Source of the DNA: an uncultured Bacteroidales bacterium
Lineage (GTDB): Bacteria > Bacteroidota > Bacteroidia > Bacteroidales > UBA932
Direction: 5' to 3'
Assembly (NCBI GenBank): GCA_934675095.1
Contig: CAKUPC010000004.1
Span: 3,124 to 67,123 of the forward strand
DNA length: 64,000 nucleotides
In this document: positions 43,466 through 51,467 of the stretch, in pieces
Position numbering within the stretch: the stretch's first letter is position 1
How the letters are laid out: every line of letters starts with the position of its first letter
The notes under the pieces: generated by a model
Databases searched by the model: none
What the model was told of the DNA's origin: nothing
The model's input: only the letters and a program-made list of their open reading frames with translations
Position numbers and translations under genes: made by a program

Positions 43466-44485
43466 ATGCCAGCGAACAAGAATGCGCTCCTGCGCTATAA
43501 GACCATTGACAAATGCCTGCGGAACCGTTCCCGCAGATGGACACTCGAAGACCTCGTGACGGCCTGCTCGGACGCGCTCTATGAGTATTCCGGCAAGGAC
43601 GACTACCTGTCAGTCAGGACGATACAGCTCGACATCCAGAAAATGCGCTCGGACGAGCTCGGCTACAACGCGCCGATAGTCGTGCAGGACAGGAAGTACT
43701 ACAGCTACTCCGACCCGGACTATTCCATAACCGGCACGCCCCTGACCGACTCCGACCTGACCCGGATGCGCGAGGCCGTCGGCATCCTGAAACAGCTTTC
43801 GGGATTCGATGGGTTTTCGGGAATGGAGGACATCGTCGGCCGGCTTGAAGACCATGTGAATGCCGTCCGCAAGGTGCGGAGACCGGCGATATACCTTGAG
43901 TCCAACGAACGCCTGAAGGGACTCGAATTCATGTCCCCGCTCTACGACGCCATAGTCTCGAAATCCCCCGTCCGCCTGACATACCATTCATTCAAGTCGG
44001 AGACCGGGCGCACCTTCGTGTTCAGCCCATATATATTAAAGGAATACCGCAACCGCTGGTTTGTCTTCGGACGAGGGGAGAGGGACCGGTTCGTGGTGAA
44101 CCTCGCCCTTGACAGAATCGAGGCGGTGGAGAACGCGGACGGCGCGAAGTTCATCGAGGACCCGTCGTTCGTTCCGGAGAAATATTTCCGCGACATGATA
44201 GGGGTCACGAAGATTCCCGGGACTATGGACCGCGAGACGACGGTACGCTTCCGCGCCTCTCCCAAATTCGCCCCGTACATCGAGACCAAGCCGCTCCATC
44301 GCTCGCAGATGGTCGCCGAGAGGCACGAGGACGGCTCAGTCACGTTTCAGCTGAATGTCTGCGTCAATTTCGAACTCGAAAAGGCCCTGCTGGAATTTGC
44401 CGACGGGGTAAAGGTTCTACAGCCCAAGTCGCTGCTCCGGTCGATCCGGAGCCGACTGCGGAATGCCGCCGCGCAGTACGAATGA
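43466..44485 (+). CDS. WYL-domain transcriptional regulator (next to rtcB)
   Basis: 339-aa regulator: an N-terminal winged helix (about 5-70; TLEDLVTACSDALYEYSGKDDYLSVRTIQLDIQKM region), a central helical section and a WYL domain (about 150-270; SPVRLTYHSFKSE, FVFSPYILKEYRNRWFVFGRG), then a WCX-like C-terminal domain. WYL domains sense ligands such as nucleic acids or nucleotides and often control RNA/DNA repair or defence genes. ATG 43466 gives the usual start MPANKNALLRYKTIDKCL; upstream codons from 43355 lie in a very AT-rich, unlikely stretch. Divergent placement suggests it regulates rtcB. Confidence 0.85.
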   Translation: MPANKNALLRYKTIDKCLRNRSRRWTLEDLVTACSDALYEYSGKDDYLSVRTIQLDIQKMRSDELGYNAPIVVQDRKYYSYSDPDYSITGTPLTDSDLTRMREAVGILKQLSGFDGFSGMEDIVGRLEDHVNAVRKVRRPAIYLESNERLKGLEFMSPLYDAIVSKSPVRLTYHSFKSETGRTFVFSPYILKEYRNRWFVFGRGERDRFVVNLALDRIEAVENADGAKFIEDPSFVPEKYFRDMIGVTKIPGTMDRETTVRFRASPKFAPYIETKPLHRSQMVAERHEDGSVTFQLNVCVNFELEKALLEFADGVKVLQPKSLLRSIRSRLRNAAAQYE

Positions 44486-44487
44486 GG

Positions 44488-44520
44488 CTTGCGCATAACG
44501 CCGAAAATTGAGTATATTTG
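44488..44520 (+). promoter_or_regulatory. Promoter of the hemerythrin-LuxR gene
   Basis: CTTG at 44488-44491, 21-bp spacer, TATATTTG at 44513-44520. The leader to ATG 44592 is about 67 nt. Confidence 0.65.
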
Positions 44521-44591
44521 TGCGGTTTTTGCCCGGCGGCGGATTGGAACCGCGCAGGGTTGCCTTGAATGATTTATAAACATAAGAGATT

Positions 44592-45485
44592 ATGAATGAC
44601 GGACTCCCATACTCGAAGAACATGAAGATGGTGGACATTCTTTCGGACAACAGGATGCTCTCGGTCCTCGAACGGCTGCATTTCAGGCTCGGGTTCGGGG
44701 ACACGACTATCGCAGAGGTGTGCAGGAACCATTCGTTTCCGGCCGAGCTGTTTGTGGAAATATCCAATGTTTTCGCGAGCCCGGAATATTCCCCGGACCT
44801 TTCGCGCCTCGGACGGAGCGACGTCGCCCTGCTCGCCGACTACATACGCTCGTCGCACAGGTACTATTCCGAGGTGTCGGTGCCCCATCTCCACGGACTC
44901 ATACACACGATGCTCGGTGAGGCAGGGACATCGTTCGCCGATGCCCTGAACAAGTTCTTCGACGAGCTCGTCGAGAAGCTGAATGCGCATTTCGAGCACG
45001 AGGAAAGGATATTCAACAGCATCGGAAGCGGGAACTATGAGGCCGAATCAGAGGAGAGTCACAGCCAGTTCCTTGAAAAGCTGGATGACCTGAAAAATAT
45101 TGTGATAAAATATCTTCCGGACAACGGGGCGAACGCCTCTCGCTACAGTATGCTGAACCATCTCCTCGCGATGGAGGCGGATATGCGCAACCACATGAGG
45201 GTCGAGGAAAAGCTGTTCAACCCGCTTGTCTCCAGTCTTCTGGACGGCGATGAACTGCAGGACGGCGAAGATGACACCGAGGTGCTCTCCCAGCGCGAGA
45301 AGGAAATCCTCGCGGCGGTGGCTCACGGCAAGACCAACAAGGAAATCGCCGACGACCTCTTCATCTCCATCAACACCGTCGTCACCCACCGCAAGAACAT
45401 CGCCCGCAAGACCGGCATCAACTCCATCGCCGGCCTCACCGTCTATGCCATCCTCAACCACATCGTCGAGATTTCGGATTTTTAA
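44592..45485 (+). CDS. Hemerythrin-domain / LuxR-type HTH fusion regulator
   Basis: 297-aa candidate sensor-regulator. Residues 10-62 resemble the ScdA_N-like start of RIC iron-sulfur repair proteins, though without the Cys pair. Residues 80-215 form a hemerythrin-like four-helix domain with likely di-iron ligands His89 (SSHRYY), His101 or His105, His133/His136-Glu137 (HFEHEE), His157, His201 and Glu205/206 (NHMRVEEKLF). Residues 230-292 are a LuxR-type helix-turn-helix (LSQREKEILAAVAHGKTNKEIADDLFIS). Hemerythrin domains bind O2 or react with NO, so this may switch transcription in response to oxygen or nitrosative stress in one polypeptide. Targets unknown. It sits between two WYL regulators with its own promoter. 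Confidence 0.85.
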   Translation: MNDGLPYSKNMKMVDILSDNRMLSVLERLHFRLGFGDTTIAEVCRNHSFPAELFVEISNVFASPEYSPDLSRLGRSDVALLADYIRSSHRYYSEVSVPHLHGLIHTMLGEAGTSFADALNKFFDELVEKLNAHFEHEERIFNSIGSGNYEAESEESHSQFLEKLDDLKNIVIKYLPDNGANASRYSMLNHLLAMEADMRNHMRVEEKLFNPLVSSLLDGDELQDGEDDTEVLSQREKEILAAVAHGKTNKEIADDLFISINTVVTHRKNIARKTGINSIAGLTVYAILNHIVEISDF

Positions 45486-45511
45486 GGAATAAAACAAGGT
45501 GATCCGAAGTT

Positions 45512-46414
45512 TCAGTCCTTATACCTTGCGGTCATGGCGCTGATGCATTCGCGCATTTCGTCGCGGAGGGAGGACGGGGAAAGGACTTCGGCGTCGGGAC
45601 CGAGGGCGAGAATGCGGTTTCGGAAATCAACTGTCGGACGTATGCGGTACTCGAACACCGTCGCGCCCTCCTCTGTCGCGGCAATCCTCTGGCTGTGATG
45701 AAGAGGAAGGGTTCTGAGGTAGTCCTGCTGGCCGCCATAGACACGGAGACGCACAGTTTCAGGAGCGTCGGCCTCGCTGACTATGGCCCCGTAGCTGTCA
45801 CGGAAATACTCCTTGAGGCTGAAGTCCTTGGGACGCTCGAAATGATGCTCGGTGATGTCAATGTCAAGGATTCTGTCAAGTCCCCATATCCGTATTTTCC
45901 CGTACTCGTTGAGACCCACCATATACCATCGTCTTTCGATTACCCGCAGCCCGTAGGGCGCGACCTCGTATGTCGCGGCCTCGTCATGCCAGAAGCTTTT
46001 GTGGGTGATGCTCACCGTCACGCCCTCGCGCATCGCGTCAATGATGTTGGAAAGGAACTCGCCTCCGGACGGAATGTCCTCGAACATGATACGGTCGTTG
46101 AGGTCGCGGCTTTCCCCAATCATGTTGGCGACCGCAAGGGACTCGTACTGCCAGCGGATGAGATTGTTGCCGGAATCTATGCCCTGGGCGACATAGTAGG
46201 AATAACCGTCCTTCCTGTCGCAGGCTATCTCAGCCCCGAAAGTCTCCGCAATGCCCTTGCAGTAATTCTGAAAGGTCTTTTTGTTCAGGTCCTCACCATA
46301 CGGGTTCACGGTGGAAGCCTCCTTCCATTCCCTGTTGAGGTCAGCGAAGCTGATGCGCCCGCGCCTCTGTATCGTCTGGAAAATCCAGATATATCTGTTC
46401 AGTAATATACTCAT
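45512..46414 (-). CDS. WYL-domain transcriptional regulator (second)
   Basis: 300-aa regulator: an N-terminal wHTH-like region (about 1-90; RYIWIFQTIQRRGRISFADLNREW), a WYL domain (about 130-220; EGVTVSITHKSFWHDE, EVAPYGLRVIERRWYMVGLNE) and a C-terminal WCX-like domain ending at SPSSLRDEMRECISAM. The start at 46414 (MSILLNRY) is preferred over 8 extra upstream codons, given the -7 box at 46455-46462. It is convergent with the hemerythrin-LuxR gene. Target genes unknown. Confidence 0.85.
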   Translation of the reverse strand: MSILLNRYIWIFQTIQRRGRISFADLNREWKEASTVNPYGEDLNKKTFQNYCKGIAETFGAEIACDRKDGYSYYVAQGIDSGNNLIRWQYESLAVANMIGESRDLNDRIMFEDIPSGGEFLSNIIDAMREGVTVSITHKSFWHDEAATYEVAPYGLRVIERRWYMVGLNEYGKIRIWGLDRILDIDITEHHFERPKDFSLKEYFRDSYGAIVSEADAPETVRLRVYGGQQDYLRTLPLHHSQRIAATEEGATVFEYRIRPTVDFRNRILALGPDAEVLSPSSLRDEMRECISAMTARYKD

Positions 46415-46454
46415 TGTCCAAAAGTCAGAAACCCTCATGTTTCCTAAGCAACGG

Positions 46455-46462
46455 CAAATATA
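46455..46462 (-). promoter_or_regulatory. -7 box for the second WYL regulator
   Basis: Minus-strand TATATTTG matches TAnnTTTG, about 40 bp before the ATG at 46414. The -33 position is weak. Confidence 0.45.
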
Positions 46463-46507
46463 CGCATAACCTACGAAAATATATTACCGAACAGAATAGA
46501 AACTGAC

Positions 46508-47002
46508 CTACAGCAGCTTCAGGGCGATGGCGGCGCAGGCTTCGGCGTCGGCGAGGGCGTGGTGATGGTTGACGAGGTCATAGCCGCACCATGCCGCCAC
46601 CGTCTGGAGCTGGTGGTTCGGGATGCGATCTCCGAGTATGCGGCGGGAAGCGGCGAGGGTGTCGCGGAAGATGTAGCCCGGCCAGTCCATGCTGTAGGTC
46701 CTGAAAGCCTCGCGCAGGCAGCCCTCGTCGAAGGGGCTGTTGTGCGCCACAAGTGTAAGTCCATCAACCATCGGCGCAATCTTTTCCCAGACCTTCGGGA
46801 ATATGGGGGCATCCTCAGTGTCCTCCGGGGTCAGGCCGTGCACCTGCTGGCAGAACCACTGGTAGTGCTCCGGCTCCGGGTGAATGAGGGAATAGAAACT
46901 GTCGGCAATCTCTCCGTTTCTCACAATGACGACCCCGACGCTGCACACGCTGCTGCGGCACTCGTTCGCCGTCTCAAAGTCTATGGCTGCAAAATCTTTC
47001 AT
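46508..47002 (-). CDS. DEDDh 3'-5' exonuclease (DNA polymerase III epsilon-like)
   Basis: 164-aa exonuclease domain protein. Motifs are ExoI AIDFETANE (DxE), ExoII AHNSPFDEGCL, and ExoIII HHALADAEACAAI (HxAxxD). The whole protein is one domain. It could be an epsilon-like proofreading subunit or a stand-alone RNA/DNA exonuclease as found in many Bacteroidetes. It stands alone. Confidence 0.92.
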   Translation of the reverse strand: MKDFAAIDFETANECRSSVCSVGVVIVRNGEIADSFYSLIHPEPEHYQWFCQQVHGLTPEDTEDAPIFPKVWEKIAPMVDGLTLVAHNSPFDEGCLREAFRTYSMDWPGYIFRDTLAASRRILGDRIPNHQLQTVAAWCGYDLVNHHHALADAEACAAIALKLL

Positions 47003-47057
47003 ATCGCCCGCAAAGTTACTTCAAACTTGGGAAAATTGCATACGCAGGAAGACGAGG

Positions 47058-47080
47058 ACGGTTATTTTTTGAAGGTTTCC
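47058..47080 (+). repeat. Possible fragment of the palindromic extragenic element
   Basis: GGTTATTTTTTGAAGGTTTCC resembles 14028-14045 (GGTTATTTTTGAAGGTTTC) with one extra T. It lies in the gap before the FISUMP lipoprotein genes. Confidence 0.4.
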
Positions 47081-47102
47081 AAGGTATTTTTCATCAAAAA
47101 TA

Positions 47103-47133
47103 GTTGATTTGACAAATGCGCAGGCTAATTTTG
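47103..47133 (+). promoter_or_regulatory. Promoter of the FISUMP lipoprotein pair
   Basis: GTTG at 47103-47106, 19-bp spacer, TAATTTTG at 47126-47133. The transcript start near 47137 supports ATG 47169 and excludes the longer frame from 47109. Confidence 0.6.
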
Positions 47134-47168
47134 AACCCCCCAATTTGAACTCTCAAAAGAATCAGACA

Positions 47169-48245
47169 ATGAAGAAGTTATGTCTCATTATCCCCGCCCT
47201 GTTAGCGACGCTGTCATGCACGAAGGAAACCGGAGAGCCGGACATTATGCTGATGACAGAGGCGTTCAGCATCGACTACGCCGCGCAGGAGATTGAATTC
47301 AGCTACGACATCATCAATCCCGCAGACGATGCGGAAATTTCCGTCACGGCCGACGCCGACTGGGTCACGGTGAAGAAAATCGGGACAGACGGGACCACAG
47401 TCTCGGTCACCGAGAACACGGTGAGATGGAAAGCGCGGGAGGCTCGGCTGACGCTGACCTACGGAGACAAAGTTCAGAAGCTCTTTCTTCTGAAACAGGA
47501 TTACCTTCATGCCGCCGTCGTGTTCCTGACCCAAGAGGCGACAATAGACCTGCATGCGCAGAACGTGTCGATACCTTATGAAATACGCAATCATCTGATC
47601 GGACGCTGGCCGACGGTCAAAGACACGGAAATCCCGGAATGGATTGAAATCACCGTCTCGGGCAACGACTTTGAGAGCAGTCTCGACATCTCGGTGACGG
47701 AGAACACGTCCGGAGAAGACAGGATATTCACCGTCATTTTAGAATATCCGGGAGCGGAGGACGCGCAATTCACGATCATTCAGGAAAGCCAATCATACTA
47801 TGAGTTCATCGACGGTGTTAAATGGGCGACGCAGAATGTCGGGACTGATGAGGAGAACCCATACGGGAAGCTCTACAGCCACGAAATGACGCTGTTCTCC
47901 TGCCCGGAAGGCTGGCGCGCACCGACCTGGAGCGAGCTGCAGGCTCTCTATAAACACACGTCAGGATGGACGACGGTGGACGGACTGCAGGGAGTGTGGT
48001 TCTCCGGTTCAAAGCCGTATTCCGAAGATGTCCCGGCGGTGTTCTTCCCGGCCGGAGGATACCGGAAAGGCGGAGAACTGAAGCGCTTTGAAGAGTGCGG
48101 CTGCTACATAAGCGGCCTGCGCGGAGGGTACAACAACAATTCGTCCATAGCGGTGTGCTTCGAGAAAAAATCTATCATAGACATACGCACTGAATATCAA
48201 AGCCTCGATTACATGGGTTCTCTGCGCTGCGTCATGAACCAATAA
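47169..48245 (+). CDS. Surface lipoprotein with BACON-like and FISUMP domains, copy 1
   Basis: 358-aa lipoprotein (MKKLCLIIPALLATLSC, Cys17). Two BACON-like beta-sandwich domains (about 22-115 and 118-215), each with a WVTV/WIEITV strand and a SVTENT motif, are followed by a FISUMP-type domain (about 220-358): GVKWATQNVG, ENPYGKLYSHE, CPEGWRAPTWSELQALY, VFFPAGGYRKGG, GSLRCVMNQ. Such proteins are usually surface-exposed; BACON domains are linked to mucin or glycan contact. No catalytic site. Shares its operon with a paralogue 44 bp downstream. Confidence 0.8.
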   Translation: MKKLCLIIPALLATLSCTKETGEPDIMLMTEAFSIDYAAQEIEFSYDIINPADDAEISVTADADWVTVKKIGTDGTTVSVTENTVRWKAREARLTLTYGDKVQKLFLLKQDYLHAAVVFLTQEATIDLHAQNVSIPYEIRNHLIGRWPTVKDTEIPEWIEITVSGNDFESSLDISVTENTSGEDRIFTVILEYPGAEDAQFTIIQESQSYYEFIDGVKWATQNVGTDEENPYGKLYSHEMTLFSCPEGWRAPTWSELQALYKHTSGWTTVDGLQGVWFSGSKPYSEDVPAVFFPAGGYRKGGELKRFEECGCYISGLRGGYNNNSSIAVCFEKKSIIDIRTEYQSLDYMGSLRCVMNQ

Positions 48246-48289
48246 ATAGACAGACAGGCCCGACAGTCATCATAATTTGCATCAGGACA

Positions 48290-49360
48290 ATGAAAAGGAT
48301 ACATTTTATCATTATAGGAATCATCGCCGCAGCAGCAGTCTCATGCGGAAAACAGACACCCGACCCTGAATTTTCGTTGATTTCGGAAACATTCGACGTC
48401 GGCTATGAGGGAGGAAAAATAGAAATCGGCTACGACATACGAAATCATGTCCCGGGAGAAAGGCTCATCGTGACGAGCGACGCCCCATGGATTACAATCA
48501 ACAGCTACAACAGGACAAAGGCGACGGTCTCTGTCCTGGAGAACTTCAGCCGGACGGAGCCGAGGGAGGCAAGAATCACCCTCTCTTACGGAGACGCGTG
48601 TCAGAGAACGGCCGTCATAAGACAGGACTATCTGAAGGCCGCCATCATATTTGACAACCCGTCCGTGGTCTTCGACAATCAGAAACAGAGCCTTATGGTA
48701 GCATACGATGTCACGAATCCCGTTGCCGACGCGACTCCTGATGCAGCAGGGAGCAATCCGCCTGAATGGCTGAAATTCTACAACACGGGAAAAGGACTGT
48801 ACCTTTCCGTGGAACAGAACAGTTCGGGAGAGGAAAGGACATTTGAAATTGTCCTGACATATCCGGGAGCAGACGACACACACCTGAAGGTAGTGCAGGG
48901 CAAAGACTCCGAATATGTGATAATCGCCGAGGCAAGATGGGCGAAGCAGAACTGCGGAATCGACGAGTCAAACCCATATGGGAAACTCTACAAATACGAC
49001 GGGGCTCTCGCGGCCTGCCCGGATGGATGGCGTGCGCCGACCCGGTCCGAGATGAGCCGGCTGTGCACGCGCTACTCAGAATTTGAGGAAGTCGATGGCA
49101 TCAGGGGACGATGGTTCTCCGGAGAGGAAGCATACAGCACGCGGGCGACACGGATATTCCTCCCGGCCAGAGGCTACAGGCAGGGCGCGGACGGAGAGCT
49201 CATGGAATTTTCCGAGGGCGGGCATTACATCTGCGGAGAAAAGGACAAAGAGGGCAATGTGCATGTCATATATTTTCAGTACCTCAAATTCTCCGGGACA
49301 CAGCCAGCACTCCACGACACGGAGTTTTATGGTTCCCTGCGATGCGTGAAATCGGACTGA
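48290..49360 (+). CDS. Surface lipoprotein with BACON-like and FISUMP domains, copy 2
   Basis: 356-aa paralogue of the preceding gene with the same order: lipoprotein signal (AAAVSC, Cys19), two BACON-like domains (about 25-118, 120-213; APWITINSYNR, SVLENFS, SVEQNSSGEERTF) and a FISUMP-type domain (about 218-356; EARWAKQNCG, NPYGKLYKYDG, CPDGWRAPTRSEMSRL, FLPARGYRQG, GSLRCVKSD). Divergence between the copies is substantial, so the duplication is old. Function unknown; probably a surface adhesin or glycan-contact protein. Confidence 0.8.
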   Translation: MKRIHFIIIGIIAAAAVSCGKQTPDPEFSLISETFDVGYEGGKIEIGYDIRNHVPGERLIVTSDAPWITINSYNRTKATVSVLENFSRTEPREARITLSYGDACQRTAVIRQDYLKAAIIFDNPSVVFDNQKQSLMVAYDVTNPVADATPDAAGSNPPEWLKFYNTGKGLYLSVEQNSSGEERTFEIVLTYPGADDTHLKVVQGKDSEYVIIAEARWAKQNCGIDESNPYGKLYKYDGALAACPDGWRAPTRSEMSRLCTRYSEFEEVDGIRGRWFSGEEAYSTRATRIFLPARGYRQGADGELMEFSEGGHYICGEKDKEGNVHVIYFQYLKFSGTQPALHDTEFYGSLRCVKSD

Positions 49361-49407
49361 CGGTGCGGCCTGTGAAAGCGGTCGGACAACGCGCCGCGTG
49401 AAAGCCG

Positions 49408-50301
49408 TCAGACAACACCGAGCGTCGCGATGCTGATGCGGACTGCCGGACCGAAGAAATCATGCAGCGGTCGCCAGCAGTTGTAGAGCGTCGAACCTGT
49501 GGTGAACACGTCGTCAACGAGAAGTATATGCCTGACTGTCACGGGATTTTGTTCTGCGAAAATCTTGTCTGGAGATGATGCGCCATCGGCAGTTTCTGGT
49601 TTATGAAAACGCCTGCGAAAATTCCGGCTGACAGCGAACGCGCCCATGACATTGCGGGCCTTCTCCTCGACGCCGAGCTTAGTCTGAGTCGATGTGCGTC
49701 GCCGCCGCTCCAGAATATCCGTCCTCAGACGCGCCCCGAGTGCCTTTGCGACCTCCGAAGCGATGACCTCGGCCTGATTGTACCCTCTCCGGAGCCGTCT
49801 CGTCCAATGGAGCGGAACCGGAACCACCGTATCGACGTCCGAAAGCCACTGCGCAGCGGCGGCCCGTTCACCGAGCATCGCCGCGAAAAAACGCCCCTCA
49901 CGAACGTCGCGTGAATACTTCAGGCGATATGTTATATTCCTGTATCCCCCGGTATTCCCGCCTTCTCCGTCTTTCACGAAATCGAAGAGCGCGACGGCAT
50001 CGACATATTTCGAAAAACAATCCTCCGCCGACGCATCAGATTCCGGGGATATGAGTTCGTTCGTCCCATCCGGCGGACACGCCTCCGTCTCCTGAGCATC
50101 GTGCCCGGCAATCAGCGCATTGAACCGCTCCGCCATAGGATTGCGCCGGACCAGCCAGTTGAGAGTCAACGGCATATCCGCCAGGCAGTTCAGGCAAATG
50201 TACCGTTCGTTGCGCCCCAGCTCCCCGCCGCAGACGCAGCAAAGCCTCGGCAGGAACAGGTCCGCCAACGCCGTCAGCACATTTCCGAGATTCATTTTCA
50301 T
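49408..50301 (-). CDS. ComF-family phosphoribosyltransferase-like protein
   Basis: 297-aa ComF/GntX-type protein. An N-terminal zinc-ribbon Cys cluster (CCVCGG and ICLNCLAD, about 17-40) is followed by a phosphoribosyltransferase domain with the PRPP loop ILLVDDVFTTGST. The segment VPVPLHWTRRLRRGYNQAE is a strong ComF signature. In naturally competent bacteria ComF helps DNA uptake or primosome loading; its role in Bacteroidetes is unproven. The residues between about 60 and 115 are longer than usual and acidic. The start at 50301 (MKMNLGN) is 1 bp past the fabG stop, implying coupled translation. The stop overlaps a 27-bp tandem repeat (about 49371-49415). Confidence 0.85.
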   Translation of the reverse strand: MKMNLGNVLTALADLFLPRLCCVCGGELGRNERYICLNCLADMPLTLNWLVRRNPMAERFNALIAGHDAQETEACPPDGTNELISPESDASAEDCFSKYVDAVALFDFVKDGEGGNTGGYRNITYRLKYSRDVREGRFFAAMLGERAAAAQWLSDVDTVVPVPLHWTRRLRRGYNQAEVIASEVAKALGARLRTDILERRRRTSTQTKLGVEEKARNVMGAFAVSRNFRRRFHKPETADGASSPDKIFAEQNPVTVRHILLVDDVFTTGSTLYNCWRPLHDFFGPAVRISIATLGVV

Positions 50302-50302
50302 G

Positions 50303-51049
50303 TCAGCAGTGCATGGCGCCGCAGACATCTATCACCTGTCCGCTCACATACGACGACAGGTCGCTCGCCAGGAACAGAGCCACCTTCGCGACTTCCTCCG
50401 GAGTCCCTCCGCGGCGCAGCGGAATCGTCTTCTCCCACGACTTGCGGACCTCCTCAGGCATCGCCGCCGTCATGTCGGAGATGATGAATCCCGGAGCGAT
50501 GCAGTTCGCGCGGATGCCCCTCGGTCCCATCTCCTTGGCAATCGACTTGGCCAGCCCTATCATCCCCGCCTTCGACGCGGAGTAGTTGCACTGCCCGGCG
50601 TTTCCCGCCTCGCCGACCACCGAGGACATATTTATGATGCTGCCCCCGCGCTGAGCCATCATTACAGGGGTGCAGGCATGGATGTAGTTGAACGCCGACT
50701 TGAGGTTCACCGTCAGCACCGCGTCCCACTGCGCCTCGGTCATGCGGAGCATAAGCCCGTCCTTCGTGATGCCGGCGTTGTTCACGAGAATGTCGATGTG
50801 CCCGAAGTCAGCGTGAACCTGCTTCACGACCTCGTGGGCCTGCTCGAAGTCGGCGGCGTTCGAGGCGTATGCCTTCACCTTCACTCCGAACGCCTCAAGT
50901 TCCGCGACGGTCTGCAAGGCCACATCGTTGATTACAAGGTCAGTGAACGCGATGTCAGCGCCCTCCTCCGCAAATTTCAGAGCCACCGCCTTTCCGATTC
51001 CCTTTGCCGCGCCCGTAATCAGCGCGACCTTATTGCTCAATAGTCCCAT
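50303..51049 (-). CDS. fabG: 3-oxoacyl-[acyl-carrier-protein] reductase FabG
   Basis: NADPH-dependent beta-ketoacyl-ACP reductase of type II fatty-acid synthesis, 248 aa. SDR motifs are TGAAKGIG (cofactor), NNAG (LVNNAGITKDGLMLRM), catalytic Ser in NMSSVVGEAGN, and YSASK. The end YVSGQVIDVCGAMHC is close to the usual G-x-x-xxVDGGM-type ending, with C in place of G. It is the first gene of a two-gene unit with the ComF-like gene and is divergent from tRNA-Leu. Confidence 0.93.
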   Translation of the reverse strand: MGLLSNKVALITGAAKGIGKAVALKFAEEGADIAFTDLVINDVALQTVAELEAFGVKVKAYASNAADFEQAHEVVKQVHADFGHIDILVNNAGITKDGLMLRMTEAQWDAVLTVNLKSAFNYIHACTPVMMAQRGGSIINMSSVVGEAGNAGQCNYSASKAGMIGLAKSIAKEMGPRGIRANCIAPGFIISDMTAAMPEEVRKSWEKTIPLRRGGTPEEVAKVALFLASDLSSYVSGQVIDVCGAMHC

Positions 51050-51158
51050 ATCATCAGTTTTTCTGTTTTCAACTGTTTCCCGGCAACCTCCGAACGATTC
51101 AGTTGCCCTCGACTCCGCTAATTTAGAATCTCTTTCCCATTTTTACAAATATATTTAT

Positions 51159-51166
51159 TATCTTTG
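51159..51166 (+). promoter_or_regulatory. -7 box for tRNA-Leu
   Basis: TATCTTTG matches TAnnTTTG, 59 bp before the mature tRNA. The -33 region is only TTTA-like. Confidence 0.5.
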
Positions 51167-51225
51167 CAGTTCCGCAGGCACCCGAAAAGGTGCGTCATGT
51201 ACCTTTCCGAGACCTGCGGGAGGCA

Positions 51226-51311
51226 GCTTTGGTGGTGGAATTGGTAGACACGCGGGACTTAAAATCCCGTGGACAGAAATGTCCGTACGGGTTCGATTCC
51301 CGTCCGAAGCA
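51226..51311 (+). tRNA. tRNA-Leu (anticodon TAA)
   Basis: The class II tRNA cloverleaf can be drawn by hand. The acceptor GCTTTGG pairs with CCGAAGC; the D-arm contains AATTGGTAGACA; the anticodon stem CGGGA/TCCCG has loop CTTAAAA (anticodon TAA at 51260-51262). A long variable arm GTGGACAGAAATGTCC follows, then a T-arm with GGTTCGATTCC. The discriminator base is A at 51311. CCA is not encoded. Confidence 0.95.
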
Positions 51312-51316
51312 CTGTT

Positions 51317-51461
51317 TAAAATCCCCCTCCCGTCCCCCTTTTGCGGGGGAAGTCGTGCTACGTGCGCACTATCGCACATACCCGCGCTTCGCTGTTCTCC
51401 GCACGGCGTTCACACGCCTTGTAAAATCCCCCTCCCCGTCTCCCCCTTTCGTGGGGGGAGC
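51317..51461. repeat. Pair of C-rich hairpin repeats between tRNA-Leu and the ATPase/nuclease gene
   Basis: Two related units begin AAAATCCCCCTCCC at about 51317-51351 and 51422-51461. Each contains a C5-6/G5-6 hairpin (GTCCCCC-TTTTGC-GGGGGA and CTCCCCC-TTTCGT-GGGGGGAG). The 70 bp between them has no gene. This looks like a dispersed intergenic repeat. It could terminate the minus-strand gene on its right. Confidence 0.55.
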
Positions 51462-51467
51462 ATAATC

